A stretch of 64,000 nt of DNA. It comes from Paenibacillus aceris. Its GTDB lineage: Bacteria > Bacillota > Bacilli > Paenibacillales > NBRC-103111. Of this stretch, positions 33,932 through 41,894 are shown piece after piece. The stretch is from assembly GCF_017874035.1 (NCBI RefSeq), contig NZ_JAGGKV010000025.1, positions 1-64,000 of the forward strand, given 5' to 3'. Made by a program: the position numbers and the translations under genes. Position 1 is the first letter of the stretch. Each line of letters opens with the position of its first letter. Under the pieces are notes generated by a model, which saw only the letters and a program-made list of their open reading frames with translations, had not been told where the DNA came from and searched no databases.

Positions 33932-35383
33932 ATGATTACGAACCAACAGTCGATGATATTAAGCCCATATATGGAGATATATAACTTGGTTGTTCCCAAG
34001 GATAACTTGCTGCGTCAGATTGAAGAGCTTGTCGACTTCTCGTTTGTGTATGAAGAATTGAAGAATAACTATTGCCTAGATAACGGTCGCAACGCCATCA
34101 ACCCTATTCGAATGTTTAAATATTTATTATTAAAATCTATCTTCGATTTATCCGACGTCGACGTTGTAGAACGCTCGAAATACGACATGTCTTTTAAATA
34201 TTTTCTTCAAATGGCACCTGAAGAAGCAGCAATTGAACCGAGTTCCTTGACCAAGTTTCGGAAATTGCGGTTAAAAGACCTTAACCTGCTGGATCTGCTA
34301 ATCCAACAAACTGTCGAAATCGCTATTGAAAAAGAAATCATTAAAAGTAAAGCTATCATCGTCGATGCCACGCACACCAAATCTCGTTACAATCAGAAAA
34401 CTCCCAAAGAAATATTGATGGAGCGCGCCAAGAAACTTCGAAAATCTGTCTACAAGATTGATGAATCCATAAAAAATAAGTTTCCAGCAAAGACCACAAC
34501 TGAAGCGTTAGAAGATGAAATTAGTTATTGCCATAAGCTCATCTCGGTAATTGAGAAGGAAGGTAGCATCTCGGAATTCCCAAAAGTAAAAGAACAGTTG
34601 AACTTCTTGAAAGAAACTATCATAGATGACATTGAGCAATTGCGAATTTCACAAGATCAAGACGCAAGGATAGGCCACAAAAGTGCGGATTCCTCGTTTT
34701 TTGGCTACAAGACGCATTTGGCTATGAGCGAGGAACGAATAATCACCGCAGCAACCATTACGACTGGAGAAAAAACTGACGGCAAGCAATTGCAAACGTT
34801 GATTGAGAAAAGCATAGCTGCTGGCATGAAAATCGATACCGTGATTGGGGACACTGCATATTCAGAAAAAGATAATATTATGTATAGCAAAAAGAATGAA
34901 ATACAACTCGTATCTAAGTTACATCCCTTGGTTGCGCAAGGAAAGCGAAGCAAATCAGAGGAATTTGAATTTAATAAAGATGCAGGCATGTATGTCTGCA
35001 AGTCAGGACATATGGCGGTCAGAAAAGCGCGGACAGGAAAAAAAGAAAAGGATAGGAACCAAAAGACTACATACTATTTCGATATTGAGAAATGCAAACG
35101 ATGCCCAATAAAGGAAGGCTGCTATATAGAAGGCGCTGCAACAAAAACATACAATGTAAGTATTAAGTCGCTCGAACACGCAGAGCAAGCAACGTTTCAA
35201 GAAAGTGATGACTTTAGAGAAAAGTCGAAGCAGCGTTACAAAATAGAAGCAAAAAATAGTGAATTAAAACATAGGCACGGGTTGGATGTAGCGGAATCCT
35301 CGGGTCTAATCGGCATGGAGATCCAAGGAGCTCTGGCGATATTCACAGTAAATTTGAAGCGAATATTAAAACTGTCTGATTAA
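33932..35383 (+). CDS. Transposase, IS1182 family
   Basis: A 483-residue DDE transposase. An N-terminal DUF772-type domain (NPIRMFKYLLLKSIFDLSD; SSLTKFRKLRL) is followed by the catalytic core: first Asp in AIIVDATHT, second in DTVIGDTAYS, and Glu in YKIEAKNSELKHRHGLD. There is a Cys cluster (CKRCPIKEGC) before the last motif, usual in the family. No frameshift or internal stop. Codon use is more AT-rich than the flanking genes, as expected of a mobile gene. Confidence 0.93.
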   Translation: MITNQQSMILSPYMEIYNLVVPKDNLLRQIEELVDFSFVYEELKNNYCLDNGRNAINPIRMFKYLLLKSIFDLSDVDVVERSKYDMSFKYFLQMAPEEAAIEPSSLTKFRKLRLKDLNLLDLLIQQTVEIAIEKEIIKSKAIIVDATHTKSRYNQKTPKEILMERAKKLRKSVYKIDESIKNKFPAKTTTEALEDEISYCHKLISVIEKEGSISEFPKVKEQLNFLKETIIDDIEQLRISQDQDARIGHKSADSSFFGYKTHLAMSEERIITAATITTGEKTDGKQLQTLIEKSIAAGMKIDTVIGDTAYSEKDNIMYSKKNEIQLVSKLHPLVAQGKRSKSEEFEFNKDAGMYVCKSGHMAVRKARTGKKEKDRNQKTTYYFDIEKCKRCPIKEGCYIEGAATKTYNVSIKSLEHAEQATFQESDDFREKSKQRYKIEAKNSELKHRHGLDVAESSGLIGMEIQGALAIFTVNLKRILKLSD

Positions 35384-35411
35384 AATTCATCAAAAACATG
35401 TATGAAAATAG

Positions 35412-35460
35412 AAAAAAACGGCTCAGTTCCATAAAAAAAATGGAAATGAGTCGTCTTTTT
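35412..35460. terminator. Bidirectional hairpin at the right end of the IS
   Basis: CGGCTCAGTTCCAT pairs with ATGGAAATGAGTCG; A7 precedes and TCTTTTT follows, so both strands end in T runs. It ends the transposase transcript and also catches readthrough from the convergent gene at 35536. Confidence 0.75.
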
Positions 35461-35535
35461 GTTTGATTTATTTTGGAGTCCCGAAAACATAGATAGTTCT
35501 TCAGTGGCCTCCTGAAAAGGTTGGGTGTTTTCCAT

Positions 35536-36093
35536 TTAGGCGCCGACACTTCTTCCGGCTGCTGCCGGCTGCGAAACCGGTTTTTGCAGCAGATCGCTTA
35601 TATCGGACATTTGAATGACTAGGCGGTTGATTTCATTGGTTGTATAAGAGAGCTGGCTTATACGCTGCTGGAGCTGGGGCAAGGAAATGCCGACCCAGTT
35701 TTTCTTACGGCGATGCAGGAACAGGTCATATTTGAGCACAGTCATCGTGGCGGCGAATGGATCTGGTTTGATATAAACATCTTTCATAATATCATCCAGA
35801 TTAAAATAGAGCTGCCTGCTGTTCCATTTGACAAAACCTTGCTCAAACAAGATGACAAGAAAATCGGAATCGGACTTATCCTTATTTTCCATCGTAATGA
35901 GACGGACAGCACCTTTGGCCTGATTGGGCTTGATGAACTGGGTCGAACGAAGATCAGGAAGAAAAAGAACGATGAGAAGCGGGCAAACACTGGCGATATA
36001 CAAATAAGTTGTTGACTGGAACACAAGAGAGAGTACAATAAAAGTCAAAAAGAGCAATGAGCTTGTGATAAGACCAAAATGGTTTGGTTTCAT
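35536..36093 (-). CDS. Hypothetical two-helix membrane protein
   Basis: A 185-residue protein. Two hydrophobic helices lie within residues 8-47 (LLFLTFIVLSLVF; IASVCPLLIVLFL), followed by a cytoplasmic part of about 135 residues with a beta-rich section (FLVILFEQGFVKWNSRQLYFNLDD) and an Ala/Gln-rich tail. The family was not recognised; the layout resembles membrane proteins with a PH-like domain. Its terminator was split by the IS, whose own right-end hairpin now lies about 75 bases after the stop codon. Confidence 0.65.
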   Translation of the reverse strand: MKPNHFGLITSSLLFLTFIVLSLVFQSTTYLYIASVCPLLIVLFLPDLRSTQFIKPNQAKGAVRLITMENKDKSDSDFLVILFEQGFVKWNSRQLYFNLDDIMKDVYIKPDPFAATMTVLKYDLFLHRRKKNWVGISLPQLQQRISQLSYTTNEINRLVIQMSDISDLLQKPVSQPAAAGRSVGA

Positions 36094-36224
36094 AGTAATT
36101 CGCTGATCCCGCCTGACATGATAGATTAGGTAGTCTGTCCTATTTTAACATAAGCGCCCTATATCTTGTAAACTATTAGATCAGTAATAGGCTTTACCCT
36201 TACAAAATGGAGGCGAGCACGCTT

Positions 36225-37493
36225 ATGAAAATACTGGAAAGCTTGAGGAACCCCAGGAAAAAGATGTCCTACTACCGGAAAAGTCTACTCATTGCAACGC
36301 TGGAGGGGTTTCCAGCCGTTATAATTTTCCAGCTTCTTGGAGGTCCATTCTTAACGGGCTATTTACTGTTCCTCGGCGCGACTTCAACTGAGATTGGCTT
36401 TATTTTAGCAATTACGACAGTCGTCAATATTATTCAAATCGGTATGGCTGTGGCGATGCAGAAATTTAGAAACCGCAAACGAATGCTCCTCATATTCGGC
36501 TCCTCACACAGGCTGCTGTGGGCTTCCGTTGGGTTGATTCCGTTTCTTTTTCCGCAAGATCTGTGGGTCGTGATGTACATTATCCTGTATACGGCGGCTC
36601 ATTTAGGCAATGCCGCGGGCGGTGTTGTGTGGACCTCGCTCATTAGCGACGCTGTGCCGGGGCCTGTTCGGGGTCGTTATTTCGGGCTTCGCAATACGAT
36701 TCTAGGCGGAGTGAGTTCCCTTGCTCTGTTCATTGGGGGGCAAATTTTGGACCGGTATCCCGGGGAGCAGGGATTTACCTATTTATTTATGATCGTCGGC
36801 GTTTGCGCGGTCCTCAATGTACTGGCTTATTGCTTATATCCGAATCCGCCTTTTGAGCCGTCCAAGGAGTCGAATCCCATTGGAATGATTGGGAAGCCAT
36901 TGAAAGACAGCGCTTTTCTTAAAGCGATTATTTTCTTAGCTGTGTTTTTATTTGTGCAAAGTTTGACAGTGCCGCTATTTTCCTATGTCATGCTGAAACT
37001 CATGAATATAAATTACGAAACAGTCTCCTACATTACAGTCGTCCATACTTTGGTCATGATGGCAAGTTACTATGTTTGGGGTAATCTAAATGCACATCAT
37101 ACCGCGCAAACTTTACTGCTATGGTCATTACCGATTATTGCGCTCGCTTGTCTTTTATGGGGCGCGATTGCTTTTATACCGGCGATTGTCGTGCTTTATG
37201 CGGTTCATATTGTGCTCGGCATTGGACTGGGCGGATTCAATCAGATGGTCTTTACCTTTACAATCGGCGACACACCGAAAAGTGAACGACCGATGTACAT
37301 CGCAACGTATTCGGCGATTACGGGCTTTGCCGCTTTTTTGGGGCCAATTGTTGGCGGGAAAGTGTATGCTCTCATTTCGGAAGCACCGATGTGGGTGCAG
37401 ATTTATGGCGTTTCAACGCTGGTGGGCGCTGTGCTGCTTGTACTTGGATTAGTCGTAGGGCGCATGGTGCTCGGGAAACAAATAAGGAGCTGA
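36225..37493 (+). CDS. MFS transporter
   Basis: A 422-residue protein with about twelve transmembrane helices. Visible are the loop motif KFRNRKRMLL between helices 2 and 3 and GPVRGRYFGLRN in the middle. The ATG at 36225 (MKILES) is used, because GGAGG lies 11 bases upstream and inside any earlier start. The cargo cannot be read. The Gfo/Idh oxidoreductase gene begins eight bases after the stop, so the pair may import and oxidise a sugar or polyol. Confidence 0.85.
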   Translation: MKILESLRNPRKKMSYYRKSLLIATLEGFPAVIIFQLLGGPFLTGYLLFLGATSTEIGFILAITTVVNIIQIGMAVAMQKFRNRKRMLLIFGSSHRLLWASVGLIPFLFPQDLWVVMYIILYTAAHLGNAAGGVVWTSLISDAVPGPVRGRYFGLRNTILGGVSSLALFIGGQILDRYPGEQGFTYLFMIVGVCAVLNVLAYCLYPNPPFEPSKESNPIGMIGKPLKDSAFLKAIIFLAVFLFVQSLTVPLFSYVMLKLMNINYETVSYITVVHTLVMMASYYVWGNLNAHHTAQTLLLWSLPIIALACLLWGAIAFIPAIVVLYAVHIVLGIGLGGFNQMVFTFTIGDTPKSERPMYIATYSAITGFAAFLGPIVGGKVYALISEAPMWVQIYGVSTLVGAVLLVLGLVVGRMVLGKQIRS

Positions 37494-37500
37494 CCGCAGA

Positions 37501-38424
37501 ATGAAAAGAACTAGAATCGGAATCATCGGACTTGGGGATATCGCACAAAAAGTTTACCTTCCCCTTCTTTCCGTTAACGAACAAGTAGACATCGCAGGCA
37601 TTATGAGCTTCACACCGGCGACGGTTGAACGAATGAAAGCTAAATACCGCATCCCGTTTGGGACGACGAAATTGGAAGAGCTTCTTGCACTTGAACTGGA
37701 TGCTGTTTTCGTACATAGTCCGACAGCTACGCATTATGAAATTGCTATGCGATGTATGGAGCAGGGCGTGGCGGTCTACGTAGATAAGCCGCTGTCTTAC
37801 GAGTGGGCACAATCCGTAGAGATGGCCTCTTACGCGGAGCGTAAAGGTGTACTGCTTGCTGCGGGCTTTAATCGCAGATTTGCTCCGCTTTATGTTGAAG
37901 CTCGAGACTGGCTGCAGGAAGCTGGCGGCTTCGATTGGTGCACAGCGGCTAAGCATCGGATCAAGCAGCAGGGACACAGCGCAAAAGAGACGCTTTATGA
38001 TGATTTGATTCACATGTTGGATCTTTTGCTCTGGCTTGGCGGCGGGGCTTATGAAATGTCTGCCTACAACCAACACGTAGACGAGGCGGGAAAACTGCTA
38101 CACGCGTCGGGAACACTGTCCTTAGGCTCTTCAATGGGCACCTACAGCATGGTGAGACTGGCCGGTGTGGATTTGGAAAAAGTCGAGCTGCACGGCAGCG
38201 GCCGTTCGGTTGAGGTGACCAATTTAGAGTCAGCGGTCTTCTATGAAAATGGCGCCGCGCCGCGTGTACGAACCTTCGGAAGCTGGGATACGGTATTGGA
38301 AAGAAGGGGCTTCGCCAGCGTTGTTCAGCATTTCTTGGACAGCTTGGCTAACCCGAATGCGTGCACGATCCGTGGCGACCTTGTGCTGAAGTCGCACCAG
38401 TTGGTTGAGCGGTTGTCTGTTTAA
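37501..38424 (+). CDS. Gfo/Idh/MocA-family oxidoreductase
   Basis: A 307-residue NAD(P)-dependent enzyme. The Rossmann motif IGIIGLGDIAQKVYLPLL is at the start, followed by VHSPTATHYEIA and the catalytic-Lys motif YVDKPLS (EKP-like), then the substrate domain (AAGFNRRFAPLY). Enzymes of this family oxidise or reduce sugars, inositols or their derivatives; the substrate is not determined. Probably cotranscribed with the MFS gene. Confidence 0.88.
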   Translation: MKRTRIGIIGLGDIAQKVYLPLLSVNEQVDIAGIMSFTPATVERMKAKYRIPFGTTKLEELLALELDAVFVHSPTATHYEIAMRCMEQGVAVYVDKPLSYEWAQSVEMASYAERKGVLLAAGFNRRFAPLYVEARDWLQEAGGFDWCTAAKHRIKQQGHSAKETLYDDLIHMLDLLLWLGGGAYEMSAYNQHVDEAGKLLHASGTLSLGSSMGTYSMVRLAGVDLEKVELHGSGRSVEVTNLESAVFYENGAAPRVRTFGSWDTVLERRGFASVVQHFLDSLANPNACTIRGDLVLKSHQLVERLSV

Positions 38425-38433
38425 AGGATTTTG

Positions 38434-38489
38434 TAAGGGGCGGTCTTCGAGTAGAGTGTTCTACTTGGGGATAGTCCCTTTTTATTTGT
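38434..38489 (+). terminator. Terminator after the Gfo/Idh gene
   Basis: AAGGGG and AGTAGA (38451-38456) pair with TCTACT and CCCTT around a GTGT loop, with weaker pairing between the two helices, and TTTTTATTTG follows. Confidence 0.55.
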
Positions 38490-38602
38490 TTGAGATGGCG
38501 CTGCCTCAAGGTTCTGGAAAAGGGGAGGGGAGTAGCGATGGAGTGGAATTGAGTGAAATGAGGGAAATGGATGAAAGCATGAGCAAGAGCGTGGGTATGA
38601 GA

Positions 38603-38730
38603 AGAGTAAGAGTAAGAGTAAGAGTAAGAGTAAGAGTAAGAGTAAGAGTAAGAGTAAGAGTATAAATATGAATATGAGTATGAACATGAATATAAGTACG
38701 AGCGCGAGTATGTACAAACATGAATACAAT
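38603..38730. repeat. Hexanucleotide tract (AGAGTA)10 with a decayed tail
   Basis: Ten perfect AGAGTA units span 38603-38662. The next 60 bases keep a six-base rhythm with changed words (ATATGA, GTATGA, ACATGA, GTACGA). The unit is the same as in the tract at 11465. Arg-Val or Leu-Thr repeat peptides read through it are artefacts. Confidence 0.9.
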
Positions 38731-38789
38731 CCAAGAAAATGCTATGATGAAACAACATGGAAACTATTCCCTAGGAGGACTAGCCCCGA

Positions 38790-39764
38790 ATGTCCAAAGC
38801 CGATCAAATGCTAGCCATTCTATGGCTCATCAAATCGCATAAACGAATAACGGCTAAGCAGTTAGCAGAGAAGCTTGAAATTCATATTCGAACTGTATAC
38901 CGGTACATCGATGCTTTATGCGCGAGCGGCGTCCCGATCATTTCGGATTCCGGTCATCATGGCGGCTATCGCTTGCTCGGGCAGTTTAACGAAGCGCCTC
39001 TTGTATTTGATCTGGACGAGCAGAAGGCGCTCATTCACGCAGCCGCGTTTGCCTTGGAGGCAGGCTATCCTTTTGGAGAGAAGCTGAACCAGGCCGTTAC
39101 CAAACTTAAAATATACACCAATCAAGAGCAGCTGGAGCAGATCTACCTTCATGAACAGGGACTTGATGTCATTCTGCCGCAGGCAGATGCCGCCGAGGCT
39201 TCTTTGCTGCGAGAAGTGGAGGTTGCGGTTGTACAGCGGGTCACGCTGCACATGCACTATCAGAAGGGTTACGGCTCCGCAACAGCTGAACGCCATTTGG
39301 ATCCATATGGCCTTGTTTGCTGGAAAAACAAATGTTATGTCGTAGGGCACTGTCACTTGCGCCAAGAAATTCGCAGTTTTCGAGTGGATCGTATACGTGA
39401 GTTGTCGAGGACGGACCTGACGTTTGAGAGGCCGGTCGATTTCTCGGCGCGCCAATTCATTCTCGCGGGTGTCCTGCCTGATTCGGACAAACCGGAAGTG
39501 CTGGTCTCCGTCAAAATCACTGGCAGAGAACAGGCGCTGGACGACCTGTGCGGCCATTGGTTTCTGACTCATGCGCTAGTAGAGCGCACAAAGCATGAAG
39601 CCCATTTTCAACTGCAAGAAAAAGCGATCTACTCTCATCTTCCATATCAACTTCTCAGTTATGGAGGGACCATTCAAATTAAGGAACCGAAGCTGCTTAT
39701 TGAGATGCTGATGGAGATTACGCAAAATTTGCATCAGCATTATGCGTCTGCGCAGATTGACTGA
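38790..39764 (+). CDS. HTH-WYL transcriptional regulator (YafY-like)
   Basis: A 324-residue protein. Residues 1-60 are a DeoR-like winged helix (ITAKQLAEKLEIHIRTVYRYIDAL), about 140-310 is a WYL ligand-binding domain (HLDPYGLVCWKNKCYVVGHC; FRVDRIREL), and a WCX extension closes it. Such regulators often control an adjacent DinB-like gene. Here that gene follows directly but is frameshifted, and an inverted repeat overlapping the regulator's stop codon may be its operator. Confidence 0.87.
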   Translation: MSKADQMLAILWLIKSHKRITAKQLAEKLEIHIRTVYRYIDALCASGVPIISDSGHHGGYRLLGQFNEAPLVFDLDEQKALIHAAAFALEAGYPFGEKLNQAVTKLKIYTNQEQLEQIYLHEQGLDVILPQADAAEASLLREVEVAVVQRVTLHMHYQKGYGSATAERHLDPYGLVCWKNKCYVVGHCHLRQEIRSFRVDRIRELSRTDLTFERPVDFSARQFILAGVLPDSDKPEVLVSVKITGREQALDDLCGHWFLTHALVERTKHEAHFQLQEKAIYSHLPYQLLSYGGTIQIKEPKLLIEMLMEITQNLHQHYASAQID

Positions 39765-39778
39765 CTGATTTTGTCAGT
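39760..39778. promoter_or_regulatory. Inverted repeat, candidate WYL-regulator operator
   Basis: ACTGAC (39760-39765) and GTCAGT (39773-39778) form a perfect 6-bp inverted repeat around a TGATTTT spacer. It overlaps the end of the regulator gene and lies about ten bases before TACAAT (39789-39794), a good -10 box for the DinB-like gene. Confidence 0.45.
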
Positions 39779-39838
39779 GAAGAGGATGTACAATAGGGCT
39801 ATGTTGAATACGAAGTTCCACTCTGAGGAGGATGAAGC

Positions 39839-40347
39839 ATGAGAGAACAAACGATCAAAACCTATGATTATCACGTATGGGCCAATCAACGAGTTTTCGC
39901 ACGTTTGGGGGAGTTGCCAGAGGAAGTTTTGCATCATGAGCTCGGCAATGTTTTTCCGACGATTTATAAGGTCTCGTACACATTTATCAAGTAGACACAA
40001 TTTGGTTGTCAGGCATGATGGGAAGCAGTTATGAACAAGTAAAAGAGCTGCTAGGCGCTATTGAAGCGAAGACGGCGAACAAAACCTTGAAGCAGTTGGA
40101 AGCGGCTTACTTGGAAAAGGCCGAGGAGTACCGCGTTTTTCTGAACGGCGACGACGATCTGCAAGCGAAGAAGCAATTTCTGCACCCGACCTTTGGCGTG
40201 CTGAATGCCAGCATCAACGAATTGGTTCAGCATATCATGAACCATGGCACGTACCACCGCGGCAATATTTCTTCGATGCTCCGCCAGCTTGGGCATGCAG
40301 GGGCTTCGAGTGATTATGTATTTTACTTGTATGAAGTCAATAAGTAA
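39839..40347 (+). pseudogene. DinB-family protein gene with a one-base frameshift
   Basis: The ATG at 39839 after GAGGAGGATG begins MREQTIKTYDYHVWAN and runs to a TAG at 39992. From 39973 the next frame continues the same protein (LVHIYQVDTIWLSGMMG, later HIMNHGTYHRGNISSMLRQLG) to the stop at 40347. One base missing at about 39971-39973 explains the break; restored, the product would be 169 residues, normal for DinB four-helix proteins with a His metal site. It could be a true recent mutation or a sequencing error. Without repair only an N-terminal fragment of 51 residues is made. Confidence 0.85.
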
Positions 40348-40402
40348 AAAAAGGGGCTGCCTTAGAAGTCAAAGAATCATAAGACTTCTAAGGCAGCCCC
40401 AA
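40346..40402 (-). terminator. Long-stem terminator between convergent DinB-like and gcvPB genes
   Basis: GGGGCTGCCTTAGAAGTC (40353-40370) and its exact complement (40383-40400) form an 18-bp perfect stem with a 12-base loop. On the minus strand it is followed by TTTTTTT, so it chiefly serves gcvPB. Confidence 0.9.
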
Positions 40403-40406
40403 CTTG

Positions 40407-41894
40407 TTATCCGCAGCTGCAGTTCAGGACAGGCTTGCGGGCGGCAAGCGCTTCGTCCATGCGGCTGACCACGGTGGTGTATGGCGCATTTTTGACGATA
40501 TCGGGATTTTCTTCCGCTTCTTTGGCGATGGCGATCATCGTGTCGATAAATTCGTCAAGCGTTTGCTTGCTTTCCGTCTCGGTCGGCTCGATCATGATAC
40601 ATTCTTCGACGCTGAGCGGGAAGTAGATGGTCGGCGGATGGTAGCCGAAGTCAAGCAATCGCTTGGCGATATCGAGGGTGCGCACGCCCAGCTTTTTCTG
40701 ACGGTTGCCCGACAGCACGAATTCGTGCTTGCAGAAGCGGGGATGCGGCACATCGAAGTATGGCGTCAGCCTTGCCAGCATATAGTTGGCGTTCAGTACG
40801 GCAAACTCGGATACTTTGCGCAGACCCTCCGGTCCGAGTGTTCGGATGTAGGTGTAGGCACGGACGAGGATGCCGAAATTGCCATAGTAGCCTTTGACGC
40901 GGCCGATCGACTGCGGGTAGTTATAGTCAAAGTAAAAGCTGCCATCCTCCTTTTTTGCCACAAGCGGCGTTGGCAGGAACGGGATGAGCTTTTCTTTGAC
41001 GCCGACAGGACCGGCTCCAGGACCACCGCCGCCATGCGGAGTGCTCATTGTTTTGTGCAGGTTGAGATGCACAACGTCGAAACCCATGTCGCCGGGGCGT
41101 GTAATGCCCATAATGGCATTCGCATTAGCGCCGTCGTAGTAGAGCAGTCCGCCGGCCTCATGGACGATCTCGGCGATCTCGACGATTTGTTCTTCGAACA
41201 AGCCGAGGGTGTTCGGATTGGTGAGCATCAGGGCGGCGGTATCCGGACCAACCGCTTTGCGAAGCTCATCGAGATTCACCAGACCGCGTTCGTTGGATTT
41301 AATCGTAATGGTCTCGAACCCTGCGACTGTAGCGCTGGCCGGATTCGTCCCGTGCGCGGAGTCTGGACAAATGACCTTGGTCCGTTTTTCACCGCGGCTT
41401 TCATGGTAGGAGCGAATCATCATGAGTCCGGTCCATTCGCCATGAGCGCCAGCAGCGGGCTGAAGAGTTACGCGATCCATGCCGGTGAGGGCTTCAAGGT
41501 CTTTTTGGAGATTGTACAGCAGCTCCAAGGCACCTTGCAGCGATTCTTCCGGCTGGTAGGGATGTATTTTGGCGAAGCCGGGGAAGCGGGCTACGTCTTC
41601 ATTGATTTTTGGGTTGTATTTCATCGTACACGAGCCAAGCGGATAAAAGCCATTGTCTATACCGAAATTGCGGCGGGAAAGAGCGGTATAGTGGCGGATG
41701 ACGTCTACTTCGTACACTTCGGGCAGCTCCGGCGCGTTCTTGCGTTGGAATTTGGAAGACAGAACGTCGTTCAAATCCAGCTCCGGCACATCGGATTCCG
41801 GTAAGGAATAGGCGACACGGCCCGGATGACTCATTTCGAAAATGAGCGCTTTGCCGTCATTTTTCACGGTAATATCATTCGTACTTGTCGTCAT
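40407..41894 (-). CDS. gcvPB: Glycine dehydrogenase (decarboxylating) subunit 2
   Basis: A 495-residue subunit of the P-protein of the glycine cleavage system, which decarboxylates glycine and passes the aminomethyl group to lipoyl-GcvH. The PLP lysine lies in HLNLHKTMSTPHGGGGPG. Other conserved stretches are SCTMKYNPK, LQPAAGAHGEWTG and DSAHGTNPAS. The C-terminus ends in a CSCG sequence. Its ATG overlaps the stop of gcvPA by four bases (ATGA). Confidence 0.96.
   Translation of the reverse strand: MTTSTNDITVKNDGKALIFEMSHPGRVAYSLPESDVPELDLNDVLSSKFQRKNAPELPEVYEVDVIRHYTALSRRNFGIDNGFYPLGSCTMKYNPKINEDVARFPGFAKIHPYQPEESLQGALELLYNLQKDLEALTGMDRVTLQPAAGAHGEWTGLMMIRSYHESRGEKRTKVICPDSAHGTNPASATVAGFETITIKSNERGLVNLDELRKAVGPDTAALMLTNPNTLGLFEEQIVEIAEIVHEAGGLLYYDGANANAIMGITRPGDMGFDVVHLNLHKTMSTPHGGGGPGAGPVGVKEKLIPFLPTPLVAKKEDGSFYFDYNYPQSIGRVKGYYGNFGILVRAYTYIRTLGPEGLRKVSEFAVLNANYMLARLTPYFDVPHPRFCKHEFVLSGNRQKKLGVRTLDIAKRLLDFGYHPPTIYFPLSVEECIMIEPTETESKQTLDEFIDTMIAIAKEAEENPDIVKNAPYTTVVSRMDEALAARKPVLNCSCG

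Larger units (their letters stand above)
33816..35510 (+). mobile_element. IS1182-family insertion sequence, complete
   Basis: The element is 1695 bp. Its ends are inverted repeats, AGGCCACTGAAAAAGT on the left and AGGCCACTGAAGAACT read inward from the right. It is flanked by a 10-bp direct repeat CCTGAAAAGG (33806-33815 and 35511-35520), the duplicated target. The transposase frame is intact, so it may be recent and active. It landed in the loop and right arm of a terminator. Confidence 0.92.
33798..35528. terminator. Bidirectional terminator interrupted by an insertion sequence
   Basis: Removing the insertion and one copy of the target duplication restores ACACCCAGCC-TGAAAA-GGTTGGGTGT, a 10-bp stem with a 6-base loop. 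Read on the minus strand it is followed by TTTTTTTG, and on the plus strand by TTTCC. It served pepA and the convergent gene at 35536. The left arm is 33798-33807 and the right arm is 35519-35528. Confidence 0.85.

Noticed and set aside
33816..35510. A composite transposon or genomic island around the IS
   Set aside because: Only one IS copy with a single target duplication is present, and the flanking genes are ordinary chromosomal genes.
38405..38758. Proteins made of Arg-Val, Leu-Thr or Tyr-Ser repeats around the hexamer tract
   Set aside because: They are translations of a simple AGAGTA repeat in different frames, with no start signals.
40404..41804. A 466-codon plus-strand reading frame opposite gcvPB
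   Set aside because: It is the mirror of the clearly conserved gcvPB gene and has no ribosome site or recognisable motif; its length follows from codon bias.
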